This document shows positions 9,901-19,175 of a DNA stretch of 64,000 nt, in pieces (position 1 is the stretch's first letter; the number at the start of each line of letters is the position of its first letter). Both the position numbers and the translations under genes were made by a program. The notes below the pieces were generated by a model. That model saw nothing but the letters and a program-made list of their open reading frames with translations. It ran no database searches and was not told the DNA's origin. Source of the stretch: Rummeliibacillus pycnus (GTDB lineage: Bacteria; Bacillota; Bacilli; Bacillales_A; Planococcaceae); assembly GCF_002884495.1 (NCBI RefSeq), contig NZ_KZ614145.1, positions 2,742,423 to 2,806,422 on the forward strand. Reading direction: 5' to 3'.

Positions 9901-11577
9901 ATTTTTCCCATTTTGTGAATCCTTCGTTATTGTAAAACCAGATGTAACAGGGATTAAACTTCCTTCACTTCCATTATCATTAATAGTAACTTTATATACT
10001 TTAACTGAATGATCTACAAGCTCTTGTGAATTATTAAAGTAGTCTTTTAAGATTGCATTGTCTGCAGGGATTGTTTTTTCATTGTAATTGTATTTAATTT
10101 CCCAATTAATAGTTTGTTTTGAGCCATCATAATTTGTGTAACTTTTTGATAATGCCGTCCCACGACCAACATTTACAGTTGCACTTGCAGACTGATTATT
10201 CATATCATCACCAGATAGTGTGGCTGTATTGACATATTGAGTTTTATCTTGATCTGTAATATTGGTTGTGTACACTACTCGATAAGCTGAATGAATATCT
10301 CCTAGATTTAGTTGGAAATCCTTACTTTCAGTTGTTTTTCCAATTCCCAATCCGTGTACTTCTTCACCTTGTTCTACGCTTCCATCAAGATGTGTAACTA
10401 ATTTATATACTTTGATAGAACCCTCTTGTAATACCTGACCATCTTGAATCGGATCACTTAGTACTGCATTTTTGATATCATTCAGATTTTTATTGACATC
10501 AACTGTCCAATCGATTGAATTTGCATTGTAGTTCTTATTAGGAATGCCACTTTTATCTATAGCAGAACCATTCGAAATATAGTTAATCGGAATATCTATA
10601 GATGCTTGTCCTTCAATTGGTATTACAGTCACCTTTTTATCATCAGTAATTACTACTTTCTCACTAAGTTTAGATAAAACTTGGAGTGTACCTTTGATAT
10701 TAGAATTAGATTCAATGAAGTTATTAAAAACTACAGTAACCTCACCATCCATAGCTACTGAGAATTCCCCAATCGTTTCATTATCAAATTTAAGTGGCTG
10801 GTGATCCACAGTTTCGTATACTTCTAATTCCTTTGGTAGGTGGAATTTAAATGTAGCCCCATCTGTATACTTATGACCATTCGGAAGGGCGTACGTATAA
10901 TCTACAGCAATGATTGATTCACGATCCACCTTATCAATAGTGCTTCCTTGTGAATTTGTAAAAGTTAATTTTGCACTTGTTAAAATATTTTCATTGATAT
11001 CCGTATTTTGTATTTTCGGATTGTCAATTTGCTCAGAATCTTGATTTGTAATCGCTTGAGGTTGTTCTTCAGTATTACCTGTTAAATCTCCTAATTTTTT
11101 TATTTCTGATTCTATTTGTTGATCTGTTACAGGTTTTGTTTGTTCCTCTTGGGCTGATAGTTTATCTTTTTCTGCACTATCAGTAGATATAACATTATTT
11201 TCTTTTTTTGCATGGATCTCTATCGTACCTGTTCCACTTACTGTTTGGTGAGGAGAAATAGACACCTTTATCTGATTGCCTGAAACAGTGTATGAACCTA
11301 TTGTTGTTTCGTTAATTTTCAAAGAATTTGTTTGTGATTGTTCAACTGTAATATTTTCAGGTAATTGAAAATCATATATTGTATCTGATTCCTTATCACC
11401 AGCTGTAAAATTCCAATTATATTGTACTTTTACTGATGATTCATCTATTTGACTTACTTTCGCTTCACCTAAAGTAAACAATTGATCATTTGTATTCGCG
11501 GCATATGTAGCAAGTGGTATTAAAAAATTATTAGCAAGCAATACGATCAACGCAACTATAAAATATAACTTCTTCAT
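6925..11577 (-). CDS. LPXTG-anchored surface adhesin with SpaA/Cna-B domains
   Basis: A 1550-residue cell-wall protein. In order: signal peptide (1-26), an N-terminal adhesin region with at least six related collagen-binding-type repeats of about 130 residues (W-x-V-D-x-N openings, Y-x-Y-x-T closings), four SpaA/prealbumin-like Cna-B domains (about 1060-1430, each ending in an E-T/L-K-A-P-x-G/H-Y-like motif), a Pro/Lys/Gly/Ser linker, and a sortase signal LPQTG at 1516 followed by a membrane helix and basic tail. Cna-B domains usually carry internal Lys-Asn isopeptide bonds. Likely an attachment stalk. AAAGGGG precedes the ATG. No sortase gene is in the window. Confidence 0.92.
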   Translation of the reverse strand: MKKLYFIVALIVLLANNFLIPLATYAANTNDQLFTLGEAKVSQIDESSVKVQYNWNFTAGDKESDTIYDFQLPENITVEQSQTNSLKINETTIGSYTVSGNQIKVSISPHQTVSGTGTIEIHAKKENNVISTDSAEKDKLSAQEEQTKPVTDQQIESEIKKLGDLTGNTEEQPQAITNQDSEQIDNPKIQNTDINENILTSAKLTFTNSQGSTIDKVDRESIIAVDYTYALPNGHKYTDGATFKFHLPKELEVYETVDHQPLKFDNETIGEFSVAMDGEVTVVFNNFIESNSNIKGTLQVLSKLSEKVVITDDKKVTVIPIEGQASIDIPINYISNGSAIDKSGIPNKNYNANSIDWTVDVNKNLNDIKNAVLSDPIQDGQVLQEGSIKVYKLVTHLDGSVEQGEEVHGLGIGKTTESKDFQLNLGDIHSAYRVVYTTNITDQDKTQYVNTATLSGDDMNNQSASATVNVGRGTALSKSYTNYDGSKQTINWEIKYNYNEKTIPADNAILKDYFNNSQELVDHSVKVYKVTINDNGSEGSLIPVTSGFTITKDSQNGKNGFELKFDNDIDNAYKVVYQTKAIDRVFDGENIINNVTNGDGKQATGTKYINQQILTKQFAGANYKDKTASWKITFNNDSHSMKNVKLNDTFTNKGLTILLDTLVIKTGATTLQLDTDYTVTSDSDGFKIEFKNDMATPYTIEYKTTFNYEERDDKTKKSLDNKALLTWIDENGNGKSKETTATFTPDNYTQSNGFKNGSYNAVNKEITWNIGVNYNLKTLSNASVEDYIVDGQKLDPDSIVVTKMTLTGGANGVARVDKELVEGEDYTIEKIGPNEAGNSGFKVIFKNEINDPYQISYKTSLKDLLIKDKYNNTATVYNNGEKVTNLSATVSINHGGEYTTKSGEQKGKIINWKVNLNFGQSSISDVVLTDKPSENQSILEDSFHLYDTTVDQNGNVTKGKELKEGEDYTITKTFGDESFELKFTNAINAPYILEYQSLILDKVGARINNDIKLTGKQITTENTQSSSSITVKQTTGMGTGEGKVGSLTVKKVAADDATKFLQGAVFSLIDEETNTVIKTSTTDVNGIILFDKLLFGNYLLKELLAPDGYAIDIKDPQKVEINDENKLTIKNSKVIRAVELTKVDSDNDKNPLKDAEFELQQKDSDGNYKVIEGNSKFSTDENGKIFVNNLTPGDYQFVETKAPEHYLLDQKPVSFTIEKDQIATKEVKKTNERGKGSLSIIKVDGQDSSQVLEGAKFELYNSQNNLMDTKETDNKGKITFTDLPYDQYTLKEIKAPNGYAIDKEDGNISVDLDQEHKEVQVKNNKIIRAFKLKKVDANNTNLGLKGAEFKLMYQKSGTDGYQVVVGKEQLVTNDNGEIYVENLEEGNYQLIETKAPTGYYLDSKPVEFTIDREQINIIDLSKSNVRIPYIPGPGEPSKPGEPSKPSKPSKPNNSKNPTNPNNHEDDNNQKTNHSGKKGKEDQPNSLSNYSKPNTSKNVKKEKELNESTSSTKGKSLPQTGMESLWKSLFAGFIVIVLGLWILFNKRNKKA
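7226..7283 (-). repeat. Tandem repeat encoding the Pro-rich wall linker
   Basis: Short near-identical 9-base units (CTTACTTGG and variants with GGTTCTCCT) encode the SKP/EPSKPG linker just before the LPQTG anchor. Such tracts change length by slippage without breaking frame. Confidence 0.7.
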
Positions 11578-11877
11578 ATTGTCCCCTTTCCAGTTATTAT
11601 TTCTTGTTTTTTATGTGCAAATTAAAACATTAGCAAAAAAATTAGATTTAATTTACATATGATTTAGTACATTCTATCAGTGCATACTAAACAAATTCTG
11701 AAATTTATATTTACAAACAGACTAAAATACTTATCTTTACATCATTTTTTATAAAATCTACTATAAAATAGGTATTTAATCATGGTTTTTGGTAAAATGA
11801 TCATTTTATATGTGTCTTCAAAATCAATATAGGTATTTATTTCCTCTCACAGTTCTAAATCGTACGTTTCTCCATAT
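11578..11877. other. Intergenic region upstream of the adhesin gene
   Basis: About 300 bases of AT-rich DNA with the adhesin ribosome site at its left edge. I see no gene, structured leader or clear promoter. Confidence 0.5.
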
Positions 11878-11925
11878 AAAAAGAGCCTATGACTTCTGTA
11901 TTAGAAACCATAAACTCTTTTTTAT
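11878..11925 (-). terminator. Terminator of the response regulator gene
   Basis: AAAAAGAG and CTCTTTTT arms, with partial inner pairing, overlap the stop codon at 11922; TTTTTATAT follows on the minus strand. Confidence 0.65.
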
Positions 11926-13037
11926 TGTTTATTAAAATAATGATTATTCAATTCTACAATATCGGTTGGTATGTTAACTTCCAACTCCTCTATTAAGCGC
12001 TGTGTAATAAGTTGAAATACGTCTTTCACTTTTCTTGTATCATTTAACTCGCAATAATGTTCTAATAATTGATACATTATGTTTTCATCATAAGGATTAA
12101 GATGTAACATTTTTTCTAAACATGCACCAACTAACTTTGTATGCTCCTTTTCGTATTTTGAACCGACAACAAATTTTTGTAGATAACGGAGCACTTCTTG
12201 TTTCAGTTCTTGCTGATATTGAATGGACCATATAAAATCATCATTTTCCAAATAATCGCCACTATAAAGTTTTAAAATGCTTTCAACTTTTTTTGAATCC
12301 AAACAATCCGATTTAATAATCCTTTCTAACTCAAGTACATCCGTTTCTAATTGAATCGATAATCTATAATGATCATTTACTAGTATTATTGGATTTTCTA
12401 TGCCAATCTCCTTTAATGTTTTCCTTAGTTGATAGATGGTCGTATGTAGTAATGATACGGCTTTCTCAACCTGCTTATCTGGCCAAAGTTCATCGATAAT
12501 AAGTGATTTATGGATAGGATTTTTTCGATTATGCCACAAAAATGCAAATAATTCTTTTACTTTTTTTGTACGCCATTTTACCTCATTATTTTGATAATCC
12601 ATGAGTCTAAAGCTGAGCATAAAAAATCCATATAAAAGTTTATCTGATTCTCCCATATGCTTTTCTTTAGGTATAAAAGTTAATCTTTCTTTTATCTTTT
12701 TGATCGCTTTTTGAAGTCTTGGCATACTAACAGGCTTTAATAAATAATCAATTGCATTCACTTCAAATGCTTCTAATGCAAACTGAGGATGTGCTGTTAC
12801 AAAAAGGACTTCAATACCATCATCCTTCTCCATCACTTTCTCTGCAAACTCAAGTCCGTGAATTCCAGGCATCTCCATATCCAAAAATATAACATCAACA
12901 TGAAGCGTTTCTAGATCTTTTAACGCTTCAATTGGATTAGTATATTTTCCAACAATCTCTATTTGTTCTATCTTGTGAAGCATGATTTCCATCACTTCTA
13001 AAGAAGGTTCCTCATCATCAATTAATAAGACTCTCAT
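11922..13037 (-). CDS. Response regulator with SARP-like winged helix and BTAD domain
   Basis: A 371-residue cytoplasmic regulator. Residues 1-118 form a receiver domain with acidic pocket D7/D8, phospho-acceptor D53 (FLDMEMPG) and conserved K102 (LLKPVS). Residues about 145-220 look like an OmpR-type winged helix (VKELFAFLWH, SLLHTTIYQLRK), and 230-371 a helical bacterial transcriptional activation domain, the layout of SAPR/COG3947 regulators. AGAGG precedes the ATG. Its first codons overlap the end of the kinase gene by 20 bases, so the two are translated together and likely form one system. Confidence 0.85.
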   Translation of the reverse strand: MRVLLIDDEEPSLEVMEIMLHKIEQIEIVGKYTNPIEALKDLETLHVDVIFLDMEMPGIHGLEFAEKVMEKDDGIEVLFVTAHPQFALEAFEVNAIDYLLKPVSMPRLQKAIKKIKERLTFIPKEKHMGESDKLLYGFFMLSFRLMDYQNNEVKWRTKKVKELFAFLWHNRKNPIHKSLIIDELWPDKQVEKAVSLLHTTIYQLRKTLKEIGIENPIILVNDHYRLSIQLETDVLELERIIKSDCLDSKKVESILKLYSGDYLENDDFIWSIQYQQELKQEVLRYLQKFVVGSKYEKEHTKLVGACLEKMLHLNPYDENIMYQLLEHYCELNDTRKVKDVFQLITQRLIEELEVNIPTDIVELNNHYFNKQ

Positions 13038-13995
13038 TATAATCTACCTCTGGTAATATTATTGTAATTTTCGTTCCCTTTCCAACTGTACTTTCTAATG
13101 AAAATGTCGCATTTTTAATCAACTTTAATTTTCTAAATGGGTTAGAGAAGCCAATTCTTGTTCCCTTACCATTTAATAGTTCTTCTTGTTTTTCAATTGG
13201 AATCCCTACTCCGTTATCTTCAATTATTATTTTAATACCTTGATCTACTTTCTTCATAACAACTTTGACAGTACCACCACTTTGTTTCGATACTACTCCA
13301 TGATTTACTGCATTTTCTACAAGCGGTTGAATAGTCATAGAAGGTATTACAGCCTCAATATTATCGTCAATATCGTATTTAATGTGTAATCGTTCACCAA
13401 ATCGTAATTTTTCTATCGCTAAGTAGGCTTGTACCAATTCAATCTCATTTTCAAGCGGAATAAGATTATTCTGAGTATTATAATCTAATTTAGCTCGGAA
13501 ATAGATTGACAAATATTGCAGAGCTTCTCTTGTTTTCTCTTGGTCTTTATAACTTAAGCCAATAATCGTATTAAATGTATTGTACAAGAAATGTGGAGGT
13601 ATCTGCATTGATAAGGAATTTAGTTCATTTTTAATCGCTTCTTTTGAGGATTCTTTGATTAATAACAACGAATCTATACGAATCTTCAATTCCTCCATAT
13701 TAACAGGCTTTTTCAAGAAATCATTAGCCCCTCCTTTAAAAGATACGACTAAATCCGTTAGTTGTCCTGCTGCTGTTAATATGATAATTGGTAATTCTGC
13801 AACATCATAGTCCCTTCGTACAATCTCACAAACTTCTAATCCGGGATTGATGGCATCATTAAATCTAATACTAATATTCCAATTTCCCGGGACATGATGA
13901 ATAGTTGCTAGCTTATGATGATTTTCATTAAAGGTGTGCAGATTTTTATCCGAAGCAATTAAATTGCCACTCACCATCCAAATTAACATTTTCAT
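13018..13995 (-). CDS. Histidine kinase remnant: degenerate receiver plus LytS-type kinase
   Basis: A 325-residue product. Residues about 50-115 match the C-terminal part of a receiver domain (EVCEIVRRDY, PIIILTAAGQ, GANDFLKKPV), but the start of the domain is lost and the phospho-acceptor region reads FNDAINPG, lacking a normal D-x-x-MP site. Residues 125-315 are a His_kinase/HATPase unit with H-box PPHFLYNTFN, N-box LVENAVNHG and G-box DNGVGIP. Relatives are about 1000 residues, with 7TM sensor and first kinase core before the receiver. No ribosome site is well placed (AGGATA abuts the ATG) and no membrane segment remains. Either a truncated gene or a soluble kinase fed by another sensor. 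Confidence 0.7.
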   Translation of the reverse strand: MKMLIWMVSGNLIASDKNLHTFNENHHKLATIHHVPGNWNISIRFNDAINPGLEVCEIVRRDYDVAELPIIILTAAGQLTDLVVSFKGGANDFLKKPVNMEELKIRIDSLLLIKESSKEAIKNELNSLSMQIPPHFLYNTFNTIIGLSYKDQEKTREALQYLSIYFRAKLDYNTQNNLIPLENEIELVQAYLAIEKLRFGERLHIKYDIDDNIEAVIPSMTIQPLVENAVNHGVVSKQSGGTVKVVMKKVDQGIKIIIEDNGVGIPIEKQEELLNGKGTRIGFSNPFRKLKLIKNATFSLESTVGKGTKITIILPEVDYNESLIN

Positions 13996-14259
13996 TATCC
14001 TGAAAATCTCGACGACTTAAGCTAATAGACCATTTTTAGCTTCGGGACCTTTTGGCTCAAATAGATTAAAATAGTTAAAGCTACTTATAAAGTAAAGAGA
14101 CAAATCACTATACAACCAATGTTAATAACGTTCTTTTCATAGAGTACTTCTTTATATGAATATCTAATATGATTATTATTTGGTATTACATTCATTTATC
14201 TCTATTGTAAATGAAGAATCCTATAAACCGCTTCTATGGGTTTTAGCAAACTTAGACAT
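13996..14259. other. Non-coding stretch upstream of the kinase remnant
   Basis: Where the missing sensor portion of the kinase would lie, all minus-strand frames are broken by stops and I find no recognisable sensor fragments. Confidence 0.5.
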
Positions 14260-14292
14260 AAAAAGATGCCCAAAGTAAAAACTTCAGGCATC
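14260..14292 (-). terminator. Terminator of the MFS gene
   Basis: GATGCC/GGCATC outer stem and AAGT/ACTT inner stem, followed by TTTTTATG on the minus strand. Confidence 0.8.
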
Positions 14293-14305
14293 GATTCTAA
14301 TTCTA

Positions 14306-15502
14306 TTATATAATTAGCCGTCTATTTTTTATAATTACCATCATCGCCACAAATAATAATAACCCTGACCCTATAAATACAATACGAACACCAATCCAGT
14401 CTACCAAAACGCCAACTAGCAACGCCATCATGCCATATATACTTAAAGTTACGGTACCCATTGAAGTATAAACTGTCGGTAAGTCTTCTGTCTTGACTGA
14501 TTTTTGAATAATTGTTATTTGTGGAATACTCTTAAGCTGACCGAACATCCCCATTAATCCTGACATGACAAGCGCAGTAATCGGTACACTCGTTAAACCA
14601 AAGAGTATAGTACTTATTGTTGTAACAATAAATCCTGTTATAATGAAGAAAAATTTCCGGTCATCTGCTAATGCTGCATTTTTCATCATATACAAACTCC
14701 CAAGTAATAGCCCTATAAAAAAAGAGCCATTGATAAAGCCCCACCATTCTTGGCTAGCATGTAATGCATTTTCTACAAAAGCATAAAGGATAGAAGCAAT
14801 CCAAACTGTACTAGCTAGTGTTTCTAGTATTTCTATAATAAGTTGTACCTTTAAAATAGGTGTTGCTCGTATTGTTTGCCACCCTTTTACCAAACTCTCA
14901 CGGATACTACTGTCCTCTTGCTTTCCTTGATTATTTACAGGTGTAAGTCCACCAAAGAGTAATGAAGAAATAACAAATAAAGTCGCTACAAGAATGATCA
15001 ATATATTAGTACCCATCCAAATTAAAAGTAAACTACCAAAAAGCCAAGATGCAATTTGTATTGTTTGCGAAACAGAATCGACTACACTATTAGCCTTTAC
15101 TAATTCATGATTTTCTACATAATAAGGTAAAAGCGAATGAATAATAGGGTTTGCACAACCATCTAATAACGCAATACCAGCAATTAATAAGAACATCACA
15201 AAGTAGTTTTCTTCAGTAACGAAAAAAATCATAAACAGACTCAAGCAAAACAGTAGAATCGTTTTCCCAATCTGCGAACTAACTAATAATGACTTTAACG
15301 ACCATTTTCTCATACCAATTGGAGATAAAATACTTGATACAAACATAGACATGGTAATGGTAAATGGTACGAAAGCACTTAATGCTGCAGAACCCGTTAT
15401 TCGATATAGCAAGCTAATGACACAAATAATATAAAAAGAATCCCCTAAATTAGCAATTGACTGACCCATTAACAACAAATAGAAATTACGATTAAAATGC
15501 AT
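14306..15502 (-). CDS. MFS transporter
   Basis: A 398-residue membrane protein with about twelve helices; the N-terminus NFYLLLMGQSIANLGDSFY is typical of the MFS group of drug-exporter-like proteins in bacilli. The start at 15502 follows AGGGGGA at six bases; a longer frame from 15523 lacks a ribosome site. Monocistronic with its own terminator. The substrate is unknown. Confidence 0.85.
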   Translation of the reverse strand: MHFNRNFYLLLMGQSIANLGDSFYIICVISLLYRITGSAALSAFVPFTITMSMFVSSILSPIGMRKWSLKSLLVSSQIGKTILLFCLSLFMIFFVTEENYFVMFLLIAGIALLDGCANPIIHSLLPYYVENHELVKANSVVDSVSQTIQIASWLFGSLLLIWMGTNILIILVATLFVISSLLFGGLTPVNNQGKQEDSSIRESLVKGWQTIRATPILKVQLIIEILETLASTVWIASILYAFVENALHASQEWWGFINGSFFIGLLLGSLYMMKNAALADDRKFFFIITGFIVTTISTILFGLTSVPITALVMSGLMGMFGQLKSIPQITIIQKSVKTEDLPTVYTSMGTVTLSIYGMMALLVGVLVDWIGVRIVFIGSGLLLFVAMMVIIKNRRLII

Positions 15503-16030
15503 GTTAATCCCCCTATTAAACATGTTCTGAATATGCTTTTTAGGTAATTTCTATACTGGACGATTCATCTATTGGTTACTCTCCTTTTATTAATTAGCTT
15601 AGCGTTCTTTTATAGGGGGCATAAAAGTGCCAATACTAATGGATTTATCTTTTCATAAATTTATTATTTTTCCATAAAAATGTCAATCAACAACAGCGAT
15701 GTTGGAAGATTAATAGTTTCACTAAAGCTAATTATTTTTTCAATTAATATTGAATTTATATCAGAAATGATAATAATAATTATTACAATATGCAATTAAC
15801 TATTTATTTTTTCACTAATGGGAATGCAAGATAATTTAAAACATTCCATACCACTATTAATTTTCACTAGTTTAAACAAAAAAAATTAGGTTATAGAACC
15901 ATTTTCGAATTATTCTTGACTATAACGAAATAAAGTAATTGTAAAAGGGGACTTCGATAATACATAAACTGTAAGTTGTTTTTATATTACTTTCTTTAAA
16001 ATAAATATTCCTTAAAAAGAATCATTATAA
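15503..16030. other. Long intergenic region between divergent MFS and katA genes
   Basis: About 530 bases without a gene. The most notable element is an imperfect dyad TGATAATAAT/AATTATTACA at 15768-15787 (8 of 10 positions symmetric), resembling Fur/PerR-type operators but 320 bases from the katA start. Confidence 0.4.
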
Positions 16031-16059
16031 TTTACTTTCAATTTGAATTCTGTTATAGT
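16031..16059 (+). promoter_or_regulatory. Candidate sigma-A promoter of katA
   Basis: TTTACT (16031-16036), a 17-base spacer and TATAGT (16054-16059), about 47 bases before the start codon. TTATAAT just upstream is one half of a PerR box, but the other half does not match. Confidence 0.5.
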
Positions 16060-16105
16060 TGTTTTCGAAGAGGTAATTCTATTTTTTTTAAGGAGGAATT
16101 AATTC

Positions 16106-17590
16106 ATGACAAATCATAACAACAAAAAGTTAACTACTGCTGCTGGTGCTCCTGTCGTAAGTAACACAAACTCGATGACTGCAGGTAAACGTGGTCCCGT
16201 ACTTTTACAAGATGTTTGGTTGATTGAAAAATTGGCTAATTTCAACCGTGAAGTAATTCCAGAACGTCGTATGCACGCAAAAGGGTCAGGAGCTTTTGGT
16301 ACTTTCACTGTAACTCATGACATTACTAAATATACTAAAGCAACAATCTTCTCTGAGGTTGGTAAGAAAACAGAAATGTTTGCTCGTTTCTCAACTGTAG
16401 CAGGTGAACGTGGTGCTGCTGATGCTGAACGAGACATTCGAGGTTTCGCATTGAAATTCTATACAGAACAGGGGAACTGGGATTTAGTGGGTAACAATAC
16501 ACCCGTATTCTTCTTCCGTGATGCAATGCATTTCCCTGATTTAAACCATGCTGTAAAACGTGACCCTCGTACAAATATGCGATCAGCAAATAACAACTGG
16601 GACTTCTGGACAAATTTACCTGAGGCATTACATCAAATTACTTATGTAATGGGTGATCGTGGTATTCCAACTGACTACCGCCATATGCACGGCTTTGGTT
16701 CACACACTTATTCCATGATTAATGCACAAAACGAACGCATTTATGTGAAATTCCACTTCAAAACACAACAAGGTATTCAAAATTTAACTGATGAAGAAGC
16801 TGCTGAAGTAATTGCAAAAGACCGCGAATCTTCACAACGTGATCTTTACGAAGCAATTGAACGTGGTGAGTTCCCTAAATGGACAATGTACATCCAAGTA
16901 ATGACAGATGAACAAGCAAAAAATCTCCCATACAATCCATTCGATTTAACAAAAGTATGGTATAAAAAAGACTTCCCTCTAATTGAAGTTGGTGAATTTG
17001 AATTAAACCGTAATCCGGCTAACTACTATGCTGAAGTTGAACAAGCCGCATTTGCTCCTTCAAATGTAGTTCCTGGTATTAGCTTCTCACCAGACCGTAT
17101 GTTACAAGCGCGTCTATTTGCTTATGCGGATGCACAACGCTATCGTTTAGGTGTTAATCACAACTTAATTCCGGTAAACGCTCCAAAATGCCCCGTTCAC
17201 AATTTCCACCGCGATGGTGCAATGCGTACAGACGGAAATTTAGGTAGTACTTTACACTATGAACCAAACAGCTACGGTGAATGGCAAGAACAACCACAAT
17301 TTAAAAACCCTGCTGAAGAGGCAGGTCCAGCAGATATCTATGACTTCCGTGAAGACGATGATAACTACTTCGAACAACCAGGTAAATTATTTAACATCAT
17401 GAGCTCAGATGAACAACAACGTTTATTTGAAAACACTGCTCGTAATATGGAAGGCGTTGAATCCTTCATCAAAGAACGTCATATTATCCACTGCTACAAA
17501 GCAGATCCAAAATACGGTGAAGGTGTTGCAAAAGCAATGGGTATTGACATTAACACGATTGATGTACTAAAAGAAGTTCAATACCACTAA
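16106..17590 (+). CDS. katA: Catalase, clade 3 haem type
   Basis: A 494-residue monofunctional catalase that converts hydrogen peroxide to water and oxygen in the cytoplasm. It has the catalytic histidine H57 ([12 protein letters not shown]), the distal asparagine in [11 protein letters not shown] (about 130), and the proximal haem tyrosine in [14 protein letters not shown] (about 340). The length matches small-subunit clade 3 enzymes such as vegetative KatA of bacilli, which is PerR-controlled there. A strong AAGGAGG precedes the ATG. Codon use is clean and biased, as expected for a highly expressed gene. Confidence 0.96.
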   Translation: MTNHNNKKLTTAAGAPVVSNTNSMTAGKRGPVLLQDVWLIEKLANFNREVIPERRMHAKGSGAFGTFTVTHDITKYTKATIFSEVGKKTEMFARFSTVAGERGAADAERDIRGFALKFYTEQGNWDLVGNNTPVFFFRDAMHFPDLNHAVKRDPRTNMRSANNNWDFWTNLPEALHQITYVMGDRGIPTDYRHMHGFGSHTYSMINAQNERIYVKFHFKTQQGIQNLTDEEAAEVIAKDRESSQRDLYEAIERGEFPKWTMYIQVMTDEQAKNLPYNPFDLTKVWYKKDFPLIEVGEFELNRNPANYYAEVEQAAFAPSNVVPGISFSPDRMLQARLFAYADAQRYRLGVNHNLIPVNAPKCPVHNFHRDGAMRTDGNLGSTLHYEPNSYGEWQEQPQFKNPAEEAGPADIYDFREDDDNYFEQPGKLFNIMSSDEQQRLFENTARNMEGVESFIKERHIIHCYKADPKYGEGVAKAMGIDINTIDVLKEVQYH

Positions 17591-17630
17591 GATTCATAAT
17601 TAAAAACAATTCGACAAAATATCCCATAAA

Positions 17631-17680
17631 AAAGACTGTAGCCAAACTTATAAGTAAAGTTTGGCTACAGTCTCTTTATT
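17631..17680 (+). terminator. Terminator of katA
   Basis: A perfect 16-bp stem, GACTGTAGCCAAACTT (17634-17649) with its complement (17657-17672), followed by TCTTTATTTT. Confidence 0.92.
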
Positions 17681-17792
17681 TTCGTTGAAAAAATGTGGGT
17701 TAGATTTTTAATACAATGAAATTAGTAACAACAAGATCTGCAATTGTTTTTTCGTCTATTCCTTCAAAAACTACTTTTCTATCGCTTACAAT

Positions 17793-17830
17793 AAAAAATC
17801 CCTTGAGACATATGATGCCCCAGGGATTTT
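17793..17830 (-). terminator. Terminator of the YtrEF-like pair
   Basis: AAAATCCCT/AGGGATTTT arms with a T run on the minus strand, about 45 bases after the permease stop. Confidence 0.75.
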
Positions 17831-17876
17831 CATTTATAACGATTAGCATCGATCCATTATCTTTTAATACAACCTA

Positions 17877-19175
17877 TTATTCTTGACGTAACGCTTGAAT
17901 GACATCAATCTTAGTTGCCTTTCGAGCTGGGCGCCAACCACTCATAATAGCAACACCTACACTAATTAGTGATGCAATTACGACAAGCTCCCATGGTATC
18001 GTTGAAAATTGAATTCCTGCTTTTTCAATACCGCTATCTGGCATGACTGCATCTAAGATTTTGGGTAATGCAAAGTTCGCCAAAAAGCTAATGATATAAG
18101 AAATGATAATTGCAATAGAAGTTCCTAAAATACCTATATAAGCACTTTCCATCACAAACAGTCTTTGAATTAACTTTGGACCAGCTCCAATCGCCTTCAT
18201 CACACCTATTTCACGCGTACGTTCAGTAACTGCCATTGTCATTGTATTAAAAATACCAATAGAAGCAATTAAAACCGCTATTGTTCCCACAAAAATAAGT
18301 CCTACTTTTAAGGCTAGGAAAAATACATTTAATTGATCTAATTGTTCAGTTACGGAATAGACAGATAAATCCATTGCTTTCAACTCTTTTAGTACACCTT
18401 TAACCGCTTCGATATCAGTTGCATAAACATTGTAGTTTACATAGTAAAAGTCTTTTTCTTTCATCGCTTTATCGACTATTGCATTATAATCCTTTAAAAT
18501 ATAAGGCTTCATCGTATCGCTTAGTTGTATTGTCGTATCCATAGCCCACTCTTTAGAAGGCTTCTCACCAATTCCAACTATTTTATATTGTCGTACCTTC
18601 GTATGCTTATCTCCATTTTCGGATGTAAAGGATAAGGAAATGGTTTTACCTAATAATGAATGTTGATAACCTTTTTTTAATGTTCCTTCCTCATTTTTTT
18701 CATCCTTGATACTTTGTTCTTCCTTCTTCGTCAATAAGTTTTGTCCTAAATTATAGCCAACAACAATTTCATTCTCTTTTGTCGGATATGTACCTTTAGA
18801 TAATTTAATTTTCGCTTTTCGCTGCTCTTCAAAATTATTAAAATTCACCTCACCGGATCCAGAGCGATTTTCAAATTTTACATTTGAACTTAATGCATTA
18901 CTGAATTGCGTTGTTTCAACAAATGCCTGAACATTTGGGATTTCTTTAATAGTCTTCTGATCGATTCCTTTTTCAGAATTATATACTTCTATTTTCGTCA
19001 CAGCACTATCTGACAAAATTTCTTTCCTAAGTGAACCTTGTAGACCAAATGCAATTGATGCTAATACGATTAAAAACGCGCACCCCATTGTTGTCGCTAA
19101 TATGGTCGTGAAAATGCGCATACGATTTTTTTTGACATGTTGTCTTACAAAATCTACTTGATCTCTAAACTGCAC
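17877..19175 (-). CDS. ABC transporter permease, YtrF/MacB-like (FtsX fold)
   Basis: A 432-residue permease with an N-terminal helix (about 22-48), a large extracytoplasmic domain (50-285, MacB_PCD type) and three C-terminal FtsX helices (about 290-420; EIGVMKAIGA loop). The start is GTG at 19175, set by AAAGGAGG at nine bases; TTG at 19184 abuts that site. The N-terminus QFRDQVDFVRQHVKKNRMR strongly resembles YtrF of B. subtilis, whose operon responds to wall antibiotics. The gene overlaps its ATPase partner by 11 bases. Such systems usually transmit force or signals to wall enzymes or export peptides; the substrate is unknown here. Confidence 0.85.
   Translation of the reverse strand: MQFRDQVDFVRQHVKKNRMRIFTTILATTMGCAFLIVLASIAFGLQGSLRKEILSDSAVTKIEVYNSEKGIDQKTIKEIPNVQAFVETTQFSNALSSNVKFENRSGSGEVNFNNFEEQRKAKIKLSKGTYPTKENEIVVGYNLGQNLLTKKEEQSIKDEKNEEGTLKKGYQHSLLGKTISLSFTSENGDKHTKVRQYKIVGIGEKPSKEWAMDTTIQLSDTMKPYILKDYNAIVDKAMKEKDFYYVNYNVYATDIEAVKGVLKELKAMDLSVYSVTEQLDQLNVFFLALKVGLIFVGTIAVLIASIGIFNTMTMAVTERTREIGVMKAIGAGPKLIQRLFVMESAYIGILGTSIAIIISYIISFLANFALPKILDAVMPDSGIEKAGIQFSTIPWELVVIASLISVGVAIMSGWRPARKATKIDVIQALRQE

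Noticed and set aside
13018-13995. Calling the kinase an ordinary complete histidine kinase
   Set aside because: There is no sensor or membrane part, and the N-terminal receiver is incomplete and lacks its phospho-acceptor.
16025-16039. PerR box overlapping the katA promoter
   Set aside because: TTATAAT matches one half-site, but the other half (TACTTTC) does not fit ATTATAA.
17700-17820. Open minus-strand stretch reading SDRKVVFEGIDEKTIADLVV
   Set aside because: It reads like protein and ends in TAA, but it has no start codon or ribosome site and runs into the terminator at 17793-17830. It could be a relic; too short to call.
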